This document shows positions 1-7,562 of a DNA stretch of 17,239 bases, in pieces. Within the stretch, counting starts at the first letter, position 1, and each line of letters starts with the position of its first letter. This DNA is from an uncultured Clostridia bacterium (lineage in GTDB: Bacteria; Bacillota; Clostridia; Oscillospirales; Ruminococcaceae): the NCBI GenBank assembly GCA_947630315.1, contig CANRHA010000009.1, positions 1 to 17,239 on the forward strand. Reading direction: 5' to 3'. A program made the position numbers and the translations under genes. The notes under the pieces were generated by a model. That model saw nothing but the letters and a program-made list of their open reading frames with translations, ran no database searches and was not told the origin of the DNA.

Positions 1-438
1 ATTGTACTTGGCGATGGGCCGCGCAAAGATGAGTTTGAACAGTACGCAAAGAAAAAGGATATTGACGTATTTTTTTATGGACGAGTTTCATATGATAAGA
101 TGTGTGGTATTTTGTCTGCATGTGACATGGTGGTAAATCCCATAACAAAGGGAGCGGCACAGTCAATCATCAACAAGCACGCCGATTATGCGGCCTCTGG
201 ATTGCCTGTTGTGAATACGCAGGAATGTGAAGAGTACCGAAATCTCGTTGACGAATATAAAATGGGATTTAATTGCAACAACAATGATCCTCGGGATTTA
301 GCCGAAAAGATAATCCTTCTTATGAATGATGAACAACTCAGAAGCAGAATGGGCGCCAATGCAAGAAAATGCGCGGAAGAGAAGTTTGACAGAAGGATAA
401 GCTATAACGAAATTATCGATACTATAGGAGCGCGATAG
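1..438 (+). CDS. Glycosyltransferase, GT4-like, C-terminal part (5' end outside window)
   Basis: The frame is open from base 1, so this is the end of a longer gene; the ATG at 100 is internal. About 145 residues are visible. They begin with the motif LGDGP, which in GT-B fold (GT4/Glycos_transf_1) enzymes lies just after the interdomain linker in the nucleotide-sugar binding domain. Then come a Y-x-x-SxxD-like stretch (LSACDMVVNP), and HADYAASGLPVV, which matches the E/D-x-x-A-x-G-x-P-V donor-binding segment of this family. The tail (LMNDEQLRSRMGANARKCAEEKFD) is the usual C-terminal helix region. It probably transfers a sugar from a nucleotide donor onto a lipid-linked glycan intermediate at the cytoplasmic membrane face. 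Donor and acceptor cannot be told. The stop is four bases before the GTG of the licD-like gene, so the two are probably co-transcribed. Confidence 0.85.
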   Translation: MVLGDGPRKDEFEQYAKKKDIDVFFYGRVSYDKMCGILSACDMVVNPITKGAAQSIINKHADYAASGLPVVNTQECEEYRNLVDEYKMGFNCNNNDPRDLAEKIILLMNDEQLRSRMGANARKCAEEKFDRRISYNEIIDTIGAR

Positions 439-442
439 CAAC

Positions 443-1348
443 GTGAAAAATAGCTTTAACTATAAAAAAATTGTTAATGAAGCTGGGAAAACTAATCCTC
501 TCGTTCACCCATTGTCTGATGACGAACGTTTAAATCTCCAATCCTGCCTCTACAGCATGGCAGTAGATTTAGACGAGCGCTGCCGCAAGTACGGTATTAA
601 GATGTTTTTGGCCGGCGGAAGTTTGCTCGGCGCTGTCAGGCATGGCGGATTTATCCCTTGGGACGACGATATGGACCTGGGCACGTCGCGTGAGGATTAT
701 GAAAGGCTTAAGGAAATCTTCGATGAAGAGTTTTCTGACAGCTATGAGTTGCGCTGCCCTAATTCGCCGTATCCGAACGGCAACAGATTTATGCAGATAT
801 ACAAAAAGGGAACGGTACTTAAAACTGCGGGAGATCCAACCCCCTTCCAACCCGAGTGCGTAAAAATGGATATTTTCCCGTATGATTATGCTCCGAACAA
901 TTCGCTAATCAGGAAAATCAAAGGAACTTATATCAACGCGCTTATGCTTATTTCCTCTTGCGTTATGGACAAAAAATACGGAGATTACAAAAGCCTCATT
1001 AAAAATGCGCAAAACGGTAAATTTTACCTCAGAATGCGAGTTGTTATCGGAACCGTATTTTCGTTTTTGAAACCTCAGAAATGGTTTGATATTTTGGACA
1101 AGGCGGTACGCAGCAAGAAGGAAACAAATTTAGTAACTCTTGCTTTTGGGCGAAAGCATTATCTTGGCGAAACATGCCCTAAAGATGTTTTCTTGCCACT
1201 TTCGGAGATTAAGTTTAATGAGCATATCTTCTATGCTCTTGCTAACAGCAAAGCTTATTTAAAGAATCTCTACGGCGAGGACTATATGACGCCGCCGGAG
1301 GAAAGCAAAAGGGAAAGCCACTTTATTGTTGAATTGAAAATTGATTAA
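443..1348 (+). CDS. LicD family phosphotransferase
   Basis: The 301-residue product carries the LicD/fukutin-type nucleotidyltransferase-fold signature at residues 58-80: AGGSLLGAVRHGGFIPWDDD followed by MDLG. The Asp run is the expected metal/catalytic site. A second typical segment, CVKMDIFPYD, lies near residues 138-148. LicD proteins transfer phospho-substituents (phosphocholine in the founding members, other phospho-polyols in relatives) from a CDP-activated donor onto surface glycans. The two IspD/TarI-like cytidylyltransferases directly downstream fit a CDP donor. The start is GTG at 443; a GGAG at 427-430, inside the previous gene, is the only Shine-Dalgarno candidate and sits 12 bases away, slightly far. 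The substituent cannot be deduced. No choline uptake or choline kinase gene is in view, so phosphocholine is not specifically supported. Confidence 0.88.
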   Translation: MKNSFNYKKIVNEAGKTNPLVHPLSDDERLNLQSCLYSMAVDLDERCRKYGIKMFLAGGSLLGAVRHGGFIPWDDDMDLGTSREDYERLKEIFDEEFSDSYELRCPNSPYPNGNRFMQIYKKGTVLKTAGDPTPFQPECVKMDIFPYDYAPNNSLIRKIKGTYINALMLISSCVMDKKYGDYKSLIKNAQNGKFYLRMRVVIGTVFSFLKPQKWFDILDKAVRSKKETNLVTLAFGRKHYLGETCPKDVFLPLSEIKFNEHIFYALANSKAYLKNLYGEDYMTPPEESKRESHFIVELKID

Positions 1349-1359
1349 GGAGTTGTAAT

Positions 1360-2148
1360 ATGGCTAATATTGCAATGCTCATCGCCGGCGGATCCGGCAA
1401 CCGAATGCACCAGGACATACCCAAACAGTTTCTAACCGTAAACGAGCGGCCGGTAATAATTTACACTCTTGAGGCATTTCAAAATCATCCCGAAATCGAC
1501 GTGATTGCAGTCGTCTGCATCGTCGGTTGGGAACAGGTCCTTTGGGCATACGCGAAGCAATTTAACATCACTAAGCTGAAATACGTAATTCCCGGCGGTG
1601 ACAGCGGACAAGCATCTATCCGAAACGGCGTTTTTGAACTTGAAAAACACTTTTCACCTGACGATATCGTTTTGATTCATGACGCGATTCGCCCGATGGT
1701 ATCTGCTGAGATAATCTCGGACAACATTCGTGTTGCGCAGAAACACGGAAACGCTATTACGGTTATCCCATGCGCCGAGGCAATGATGCAGACGGAAGAC
1801 GGTATTGTGTCAGTTGGCAGTTATCCTCGCAATAGGCTAAAACGTACTCAGACCCCACAAGCATTCAGACTTGGAAAGATTTGTGATTTACATAGGCGCG
1901 CACTTGAAAAAGGCATCACCAATTCGGTTGCATCTTGCACGCTGATGATTGAGATGGGCGAACAGGTTTATTTTTCGTCGGGGTCGGAGAAAAATATCAA
2001 GCTCACGACAGTCGAAGACATTGACATATTCAAGGCGTTACTGAAAGCGCAAAGATCAGATTGGTTAAAAAATCCCTCGGGGGGGGGTAACTGTCGGCTA
2101 ATCTTTATATGCCTTTCTTTGTTTAACTCAAAGGAGGCAAGGAGATGA
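1360..2148 (+). CDS. IspD/TarI-like cytidylyltransferase, copy 1, with C-terminus set by a G9 tract
   Basis: This is a CTP-dependent nucleotidyltransferase of the IspD/TarI family. Motifs seen: AGGSGNRM then PKQF at the N-terminus (CTP-binding loop), IHDAIRPMV (IspD has HDAARP), RTQTPQAF, and NIKLTTVEDI near the C-terminus. The start is ATG at 1360, seven bases after AAGGAG at 1347-1352. As written the product is 262 residues, longer than its 240-residue neighbour. The last ~20 residues come after a run of nine G (2079-2087), are hydrophobic, unlike the family, and read through the ribosome binding site of the next gene. With ten G the frame stops at 2088-2090; with eight it stops at 2099-2101. 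Either gives the usual length. It probably makes a CDP-polyol or similar donor for LicD. It is unlikely to be housekeeping IspD, given the neighbours and the duplication. Confidence 0.85.
   Translation: MANIAMLIAGGSGNRMHQDIPKQFLTVNERPVIIYTLEAFQNHPEIDVIAVVCIVGWEQVLWAYAKQFNITKLKYVIPGGDSGQASIRNGVFELEKHFSPDDIVLIHDAIRPMVSAEIISDNIRVAQKHGNAITVIPCAEAMMQTEDGIVSVGSYPRNRLKRTQTPQAFRLGKICDLHRRALEKGITNSVASCTLMIEMGEQVYFSSGSEKNIKLTTVEDIDIFKALLKAQRSDWLKNPSGGGNCRLIFICLSLFNSKEARR
2079..2087 (+). repeat. G9 homopolymer tract at the 3' end of cytidylyltransferase copy 1
   Basis: Nine consecutive G residues lie inside the reading frame of the first cytidylyltransferase gene. Changing the length by one base moves the stop from 2146-2148 to 2088-2090 (ten G) or 2099-2101 (eight G). 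Tracts of this kind are known slippage sites in phase-variable surface-glycan genes, and they are also common places for sequencing or assembly error. Because the catalytic domain is complete before the tract, slippage here would change only the tail and the coupling to the next gene. Confidence 0.9.
2131..2137 (+). promoter_or_regulatory. Strong ribosome binding site of cytidylyltransferase copy 2
   Basis: AAGGAGG lies seven bases before the ATG at 2145. It is translated as part of copy 1 in the nine-G state, so translation of the extended copy 1 tail would run over this site and end in an ATGA overlap with copy 2. In the eight- or ten-G state the site is free of upstream ribosomes. Confidence 0.8.
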
Positions 2149-2867
2149 CGACTGCCGTAATTATTGCCGGCGGCTCGGGTCGCCGAATGGGGCAGTCAAT
2201 CCCCAAACAATTTATAAACGTATACGACAAGCCCGTCATAATCTACACCCTCGAAAGCTTTCAGCGGCACCCGCAGATTGATGCAATCGAAGTCGTATGT
2301 ATCGACGGCTGGCACGATGTGCTTCGCTCGTATGCCGAAAAATTCGGGATCACAAAGCTTCAGTGGATAGTCCAGGGTGGAGAAACAGGGCAGGAATCAA
2401 TCCGCAATGGCGTCTACTTTTTGGAGGACAAGCTGATACCCAACGACACCGTCATAATCCACGACGGAATCCGCCCACTCGTTGAGGAAGAGGTTCTGTC
2501 CGACGTAATCGTCAAATGCGAGCAATACGGTAATGCGGTCACTTCTATGCCGTATAACGAACAGATTTTCGTGATTGACGATGAGATTTCAACTGTAAAA
2601 TACATACCTCGTGAAACACTTCGTCGTGTCGCAACTCCACAGGCATATAAATTTGGCAAACTCGATTGGGCGTACCATGAGGCATTCGAGAAGAAAATCG
2701 GCATTTATGGCTCGTCCTATACAAACACGATGATGGTCGAACTCGGCGAGCGACTTTATTTTTCAGCCGGCTCGGATAAGAATATAAAGTTGACAACTCA
2801 GGACGATCTGGAGTTGTTCAAAGGGTATCTTAAGGCGGGAATGAATGATGAACGTTTTAGCAAGTAA
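2145..2867 (+). CDS. IspD/TarI-like cytidylyltransferase, copy 2
   Basis: The 240-residue protein is a clear paralogue of the preceding gene. Between PKQF and IRNGV about 45 of 72 residues are identical by eye. Motifs: AGGSGRRM, PKQF, IHDGIRPLV, RVATPQAY and NIKLTTQDDL. In both copies the family's usual T-D-E/A-like segment before the last third is replaced (TNSVASC in copy 1, YTNTMMVE in copy 2), which suggests a shared substrate class differing from methylerythritol phosphate. The start is ATG at 2145 with a strong ribosome binding site. The 3' end overlaps the next gene by 23 bases, indicating translational coupling. It probably activates a phosphorylated polyol or related compound with CTP for LicD-type transfer. 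The substrate cannot be read from sequence. Confidence 0.87.
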   Translation: MTTAVIIAGGSGRRMGQSIPKQFINVYDKPVIIYTLESFQRHPQIDAIEVVCIDGWHDVLRSYAEKFGITKLQWIVQGGETGQESIRNGVYFLEDKLIPNDTVIIHDGIRPLVEEEVLSDVIVKCEQYGNAVTSMPYNEQIFVIDDEISTVKYIPRETLRRVATPQAYKFGKLDWAYHEAFEKKIGIYGSSYTNTMMVELGERLYFSAGSDKNIKLTTQDDLELFKGYLKAGMNDERFSK

Positions 2868-3900
2868 TACGTATATTGAGGACATAGAAAATATCTGTAA
2901 ATTTGATTTGCCGTGGCAAAAGCTAGCGGGTAGGTCCGTTCTTATAACCGGCTCTACCGGTCTTATCTGTTCTTGCATAGCGGATATTCTTCTGATTAGA
3001 AACAACAGGTTTGAGTCAAATATCAGGCTTGTTTTGGCCGGCAGAAGCCGTAAGAAAATTGTTGAGCGGTTTAAGCCATTTGAAGAGGAAAAGGATTACC
3101 ACTTTGCTTATTTTGATGCCGTATCTGGAAATGCTCCTAACACGAATATAAAGTTTGATTACATAATTCACGGTGCTTCAAATGCTCATCCTGCTGTGTT
3201 TTCTAAGCAGCCTGTCGAAACAATGCTCGCAAATCTTTTGGGAACTAATGTTCTTCTTAAAATTGCGGCCGATAATCATTCTGAAAGATTTTTATATATT
3301 TCTTCAAGCGAGGTTTATGGTAAAAAAGAGGGAAATGAACCCTATTCCGAAACCGATTATGGCTATGTGGATATACTTAACCCGCGAGCGTGCTATCCGT
3401 CGTCGAAAAGAGCCGCCGAAACGCTTTGTGCAGCGTATTCTTCAGAATACGGTGTTGATTATGTGACGGTGCGGCCGGGACATATCTACGGTCCGACTAT
3501 GACCGAAAGTGACAGCCGCGCTTCGGCACAGTTTGCAAGAAATGCCGTAAACGGTGAGGATATAGTTATGAAAAGTGCCGGCACTCAGCTCCGTTCATAT
3601 TGCTATGTCATTGACTGCGCCTCGGCAATACTGACCGTTTTGTTGAAAGGCAAATGCGGCGAAGCTTATAATATTTCAAATCCAAAATCAGTTGTAACTG
3701 TACGTCAGTTGGCAGAAGCTGCTGCTAAAGAAGGGAACGTCAATCTTGTAATTCAAGAGTCAAGCGATAAAGAGAAAAAAGGATATAATCTGATGGATAA
3801 CTCATCTTTGACATCGGATAAGTTGGAAGCCCTCGGCTGGAAAGGAGTGAACAATGTGGAGCGCGGGATTCAGAAAACATTTCAAATAATGAAACAATAG
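2845..3900 (+). CDS. NAD-dependent epimerase/dehydratase (extended SDR)
   Basis: The 351-residue protein has an extended short-chain dehydrogenase fold. An N-terminal region of about 30 residues precedes the dinucleotide-binding loop GSTGLIC (36-42), where the third Gly of GxxGxxG is Cys. Further motifs are HGAS (109-112), ISSSEVYG (152-159) with the catalytic Ser/Thr position, and the YxxxK pair Y184/K188 in CYPSSKRAAE. Then comes RPGHIYGP, typical of sugar-nucleotide epimerases, dehydratases and UDP-glucuronate decarboxylase relatives. It starts with ATG ATG at 2845, inside the end of the previous gene, after an AAGGCGGGA site at 2832-2840. Its coupling to the two cytidylyltransferases suggests it acts on the same CDP-activated intermediate or another sugar nucleotide of the same glycan. 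Epimerase versus dehydratase is not resolved. Confidence 0.85.
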   Translation: MMNVLASNTYIEDIENICKFDLPWQKLAGRSVLITGSTGLICSCIADILLIRNNRFESNIRLVLAGRSRKKIVERFKPFEEEKDYHFAYFDAVSGNAPNTNIKFDYIIHGASNAHPAVFSKQPVETMLANLLGTNVLLKIAADNHSERFLYISSSEVYGKKEGNEPYSETDYGYVDILNPRACYPSSKRAAETLCAAYSSEYGVDYVTVRPGHIYGPTMTESDSRASAQFARNAVNGEDIVMKSAGTQLRSYCYVIDCASAILTVLLKGKCGEAYNISNPKSVVTVRQLAEAAAKEGNVNLVIQESSDKEKKGYNLMDNSSLTSDKLEALGWKGVNNVERGIQKTFQIMKQ

Positions 3901-3959
3901 AATAAACAGTGAGACTACAAAATCGCTCTAAGGCGTAATGGGGATTTCTCTCCCTTTCA

Positions 3960-4006
3960 GAATAAGGATATGAATTAGGATAACCAAAATGAAAAAGGAT
4001 ATGAAT
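3960..4006. repeat. Imperfect 16-bp direct repeat at the start of the decayed GT52 gene
   Basis: GAATAAGGATATGAAT (3960-3975) and GAAAAAGGATATGAAT (3991-4006) match at 15 of 16 positions, 31 bases apart. The second copy covers the likely start codons (3989 and 4001) of the pseudogene. This may be a small duplication from slippage or a rearrangement scar. Confidence 0.5.
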
Positions 4007-5087
4007 ATTCTTCAAAAGGATACTTGCTATTTCTGCACTTCACTATATCAACTTTTCGAAATTCCGTCTATTGCCCAACCCAGAAATGAGGCAGCTGATT
4101 TATATATTGATCCGCAATTCAGTGATGCAGAGTTTTTTGCCGAAAGAATCAGAACTCTTAATTTGTTTGATAATGTTGTCGTAATCGATTCCGAAAAGAC
4201 CTACAGCATATTTTTTCTTGCAGAAAAGGATTTATAAACCATCTTCAAATAGTAAGAAGTTATCTTAAAGTAAACGAGATTGCACCTATCATATTAAAGA
4301 ATAATGTTGCTTATAACATGATGTTTATATCCTCCAGAGCATATATGCCAAGGATGGTGTATTTATATTATATCAAGAATAAAATTAACGTCAACCTTGA
4401 GTTTTTGATGGCGTCGTCGGTGGCCATTGTTCAAATAATGCTTACAGGCCCAAGAGGCTAGATCCTTTATTGAGGTTTTTCTTATTTGGAAAAAGCTATT
4501 GACTTAAATTTTACAAGGTACCTACATTCACCTGAATTATGCAAAATCGTTGAATCGTATAGTAAATATAAGATAGAGAACATTCCACATATGTGAGGAA
4601 ATCTGGATTAGATCAGCAAATGTAATATTATTTTTGGCATCAACGATGGTGCATCAATATATGAGACGGTAATAATTGATGAGCTTTTGTCTGATGAGGT
4701 AGTTTCCAGCGAAGACGGTAAAAATAAATTTATAGATATCCATGCAAAAACATCACAAACAGTTTGAATAAAGAATGCTGTCATTAAGCTGCACCCAAGA
4801 AATAAGAACATAGATATTGAAAAAATTAAAAATATATCATTCAAATGGGGGTGCCTTTTGAATGCTTATGTATGAATTTGGATATCAATAATGGAATTAT
4901 AGTTTCTTTGGAAAGCACGGCAGCAACAACCCTTAAAATACTGTTGGATCAAGAGCCGTATATAATATTGTTATATAAGCTTGTAGATACAAATTTAGAT
5001 TATCTTACTGATACTCATTAGTTTTTTCAAGCATTAAAGAATAGTTACATTGACCCTATAAAAATTTATATTCCTAATAGTATTTAG
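3989..5087 (+). pseudogene. Decayed GT52-type glycosyltransferase (relative of the intact gene at 6381)
   Basis: An open frame from 3989 to 4237 gives 82 residues with YFCTSLYQLF and ADLYIDPQF, which align with IFCTTPFQIM and ADLYILNQF of the intact gene at 6381. After a frameshift near 4230 the homology continues in another frame (RSYLKVNEI, MFISSRAYMPRMVYLYYIK against intact MYVSSQAYVSRLVYFYIIK). It shifts again near 4410 (RLDPLLRFFLFGKSY), meets TGA at 4500, continues (YLHSPELC), passes more stops around 4571-4610, TGA at 4765 and a shift near 4850, then runs on (LLDQEPYIILLYKL against LLNEEPYVIMLYKM) to TAG at 5085-5087. Total length is close to the intact 1128 bp, so this is a full-length gene lost through many small lesions, not an insertion. 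It was probably a sialyltransferase-like enzyme. It is diverged from the intact copy, so it is an older paralogue or a copy replaced by a later one. Confidence 0.88.
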
Positions 5088-5131
5088 GGGCTGTGTGAGA
5101 TTCTTACGAGGTTATGTTCTAAAATCGGAGC

Positions 5132-5137
5132 GGAGGT
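5132..5137 (+). promoter_or_regulatory. Ribosome binding site that fixes the wzy start at 5143
   Basis: GGAGGT sits five bases before ATG 5143, whereas the upstream in-frame GTG at 5095 has no comparable site. This supports the shorter protein. Confidence 0.75.
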
Positions 5138-5142
5138 CAAAG

Positions 5143-6234
5143 ATGAGTAGTTCAAAACTTAAAACGGGTTTAATATCAGCCGGGGCACTACTTTATTTTT
5201 TAGGCATTCTCATTCCAACCCAGATCTCTGGACTTTTTGCACTGCTATCATGGTATATTGCATTATTTTGTGCAGGTTTAACTGGATTATCCACGATAGG
5301 AGCCAAGATAAACAAATCAATTTTTTATGTTATTATTGTTGTTTTGATTACCGGAGGACTAAATATCGCTTTCATAGGAACAACAACGATTAACGACCAA
5401 TTACTGTTAATTTTTTATATATTCATATCATTAGCGCTTACATCGCCATATTTAGATGAAAATATTATTTTGATTGTCGTATATCTTAACGCTATTGTCG
5501 TGGCGTATAAATTCATAACTCTCGGGTTCTTTGGCCAAATATATTTAAAAGCTTCGAGCAATTTCGTGTCAGTATATTTGATGTATCCTTTGATAGTTTA
5601 TTATTGTATATCGGAGAGAAAGGACTGTAAACTCAATCTCGTTCCGGCTCTTATTACTTGGATTTTGAGCCTACTTTCAAGAGGAAGGGGTGGGATAATA
5701 ACTACAACTTTATTGTTTGTCGGCCTTCTTCTTACATATTTGAACAAATCTAAATCTACAAAAAAAGTAATTCTTTCAATGGCCTTGATTATTTTGACTG
5801 CAGCCGTGTTTTTAAATGCAGATATGATAATTGCAAAACTAAATTCGTCTGTAATTACAGCCTATTTCAGGGATAGAGGAATGAGAAGCTCAAGATTGTT
5901 GATATGGAATGATTATCTTGAGCATATTAATAATATAAAATATTTGATATGTGGCGTTGATATAGATCAGACATATGCAGCCGTTGGCGCTGCTTCAAAC
6001 TTACATAATAGTTTTTTGAATATACACGCATATAATGGATTAATTATGTTGGCAGTTATTATATGGCTGCTTGCTAAGTCATTTTATCATGCTGTCAAAA
6101 ACAGATGCTGGGTATATATCGTGTGCGCTTCTGCTATGTTAGTAAGAGCGTTTACAGATAATGTATTTTGGCCGGCATATGGAACGGCGGTTTTATTTTT
6201 CTTAATTTTTTGGTTTAAACAAGAGAAAGCTTAG
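5143..6234 (+). CDS. wzy: Wzy-like polysaccharide polymerase (O-antigen ligase/polymerase family)
   Basis: The 363-residue integral membrane protein has around ten hydrophobic segments from start to end and no soluble domain except one larger loop. The loop region carries features of the Wzy_C/O-antigen ligase family: an Arg-rich LSRGRGG after a membrane segment, then RSSRLLIWNDYLEHI, then ASNLHNSFLNI, the usual R...W and H-N-S/T-x-x-x motifs of polymerases and ligases. It would join lipid-linked repeat units on the outer face of the membrane after flipping by the Wzx-like protein at 7563. The frame is also open upstream from GTG 5095, but GGAGGT before ATG 5143 makes the shorter form more likely. 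The gene is markedly AT-rich compared with the pse genes. Ligase activity cannot be excluded, but polymerase fits the locus better. Confidence 0.82.
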   Translation: MSSSKLKTGLISAGALLYFLGILIPTQISGLFALLSWYIALFCAGLTGLSTIGAKINKSIFYVIIVVLITGGLNIAFIGTTTINDQLLLIFYIFISLALTSPYLDENIILIVVYLNAIVVAYKFITLGFFGQIYLKASSNFVSVYLMYPLIVYYCISERKDCKLNLVPALITWILSLLSRGRGGIITTTLLFVGLLLTYLNKSKSTKKVILSMALIILTAAVFLNADMIIAKLNSSVITAYFRDRGMRSSRLLIWNDYLEHINNIKYLICGVDIDQTYAAVGAASNLHNSFLNIHAYNGLIMLAVIIWLLAKSFYHAVKNRCWVYIVCASAMLVRAFTDNVFWPAYGTAVLFFLIFWFKQEKA

Positions 6235-6354
6235 CTTGAGATAAAATTATATACTTTTAGTGTATGCGGCATCGCATTTAAGTTTCATTTATTTTATATG
6301 TATGAGAGCGTTAAAAATATTCCGACTTCAAATGAAGTAATTGATAGAGTATAA
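6235..6354 (+). other. Coding-like stretch after wzy, without start codon; possible gene remnant
   Basis: Directly after the wzy stop the same frame is open for 39 codons, ending with TAA at 6352-6354. The translation (from LEIKLYTFSVCGIAFKF to NIPTSNEVIDRV) looks like protein in composition, but only one internal ATG is present and no ribosome binding site precedes it. It could be the tail of a deleted glycosyltransferase-type gene or chance in AT-rich DNA. No family was recognised. Confidence 0.25.
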
Positions 6355-6380
6355 GCGTAAAATCACATGAGGAAAAGATT

Positions 6381-7508
6381 ATGAGAAATATACCTGCTTG
6401 CATCTTTTGCACAACGCCATTTCAGATTATGGCAGCAATATGTCTTATGAAAGACAAGAAATTTAAAGCCGATTTATATATTTTAAATCAATTTAAACAA
6501 GCAGACGAAGTTGCAGATAGAATGCAAAAAGAAAAAATATTTGAAAAAGTGATTGCTGTTGATGATAGTGGTATAAAACAAAAGTATTTGTCACATAGAA
6601 ATTATGTTGAATTCCGTTTGAAACTTGCAACTACTTATCTTCATGTTAAAGAAATTGCAGAAAGCATCCTAATACCAGACACACACTATGATGAAATGTA
6701 CGTTTCTTCGCAAGCCTACGTTTCAAGGCTTGTTTATTTCTATATTATAAAGAAAAAGTTGGATACTAAACTCGTTTACTTTGACGATGGCGAGGGATCA
6801 TATGACAATGATAAAGCATTCATTCCGAAGTGTTCTGACAGACTGATAAGATTGCTAATGTTCGGAAAAAAGAGTTGTGAAAACGTCAAGACAAAATATC
6901 TTTATTCTCCTGAATTGTATTTCAGACTTCATCCTCAGAGTGCAGGTGAAGAAGTAAAAAAAATTTCTTGTATATGGAGGGATAAGGAAGCTAAAAAGCT
7001 GCTTGAACGAATTTTTTCATTGTCGGATGAAACCAAAATTTCTGAACCTGTAATTTTTATAGATACTTTGCGAAGTCCTTTAAGTGTATCTATGAATGAA
7101 ACGGTTGATTCTGCTTTGGAGATTCTATCTGCTCAGTTTGGAAAAGACAGAATTATCATCAAGAAGCATCCGCGAGACTTTGAAAATATGGATGATGGTT
7201 ATAAATATTATCTGTATAACAGTATCCCATTTGAAGCAATATGCACCCAAATGGACATGGATAAAAAGGTTATGGTTGTCGTAAGGTCAACGGCCGCTGT
7301 TATGCCTAAGATTCTGTTAAATGAAGAGCCATATGTAATTATGCTTTATAAAATGATAGAAGGATCTGAAAAAGATGAGCGTGGGGATTTATTCTTTGAA
7401 GCTTGTGCAGAAGAATACAGCCGGCCGGATAGGTTCTTTATGCCGACTACATTAGATGAGTTTAAAGATATCCTAAATAAAATCAGAACTGAAGAAAATA
7501 TATTATAA
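6381..7508 (+). CDS. GT52-type glycosyltransferase, candidate pseudaminyl/sialyltransferase
   Basis: The 375-residue protein resembles the GT52 family (Pfam Glyco_transf_52), which includes the alpha-2,3-sialyltransferase Lst of Neisseria. Features seen: N-terminal CIFCTTPFQIMAA (family has I-F/C-x-T-x-x-Q), FDDGEGS at residues 134-140 matching the FDDGTG of Lst, KKHPR at 261-265 matching the PHPR motif that contacts CMP in this clan, and RSTAA at 302-306 near the S/T positions of the donor site. It is therefore a good candidate for moving pseudaminic acid from CMP to the repeat unit made by this locus; that assignment is inference from family and neighbours. It is cytoplasmic or peripheral, with no signal peptide. 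Start ATG 6381 follows TGAGG at 6368-6372. A decayed relative lies at 3989-5087. The gene is strongly AT-rich (15 of 60 G+C at 6481-6540). Confidence 0.8.
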   Translation: MRNIPACIFCTTPFQIMAAICLMKDKKFKADLYILNQFKQADEVADRMQKEKIFEKVIAVDDSGIKQKYLSHRNYVEFRLKLATTYLHVKEIAESILIPDTHYDEMYVSSQAYVSRLVYFYIIKKKLDTKLVYFDDGEGSYDNDKAFIPKCSDRLIRLLMFGKKSCENVKTKYLYSPELYFRLHPQSAGEEVKKISCIWRDKEAKKLLERIFSLSDETKISEPVIFIDTLRSPLSVSMNETVDSALEILSAQFGKDRIIIKKHPRDFENMDDGYKYYLYNSIPFEAICTQMDMDKKVMVVVRSTAAVMPKILLNEEPYVIMLYKMIEGSEKDERGDLFFEACAEEYSRPDRFFMPTTLDEFKDILNKIRTEENIL

Positions 7509-7562
7509 CAGACTTATTTTATCTAATCTTATCAGCTTAAGAATAGTAGAGAGGAAGATCAT

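Noticed and set aside
1360..2867. One of the two cytidylyltransferases being the housekeeping ispD
   Set aside because: Both lack the usual T-D-E/A segment, they are closer to each other than expected for separate roles, and they sit among LicD and glycan genes rather than isoprenoid genes.
4608..4844. 78-codon - strand open frame within the decayed GT52 gene
   Set aside because: The + strand here aligns with the intact GT52 protein, and the - strand translation is a low-complexity hydrophobic shadow.
5095..5142. Longer wzy start at GTG 5095
   Set aside because: No suitable ribosome binding site precedes it, the added residues are charged and unlike a Wzy N-terminus, and GGAGGT stands just before ATG 5143.
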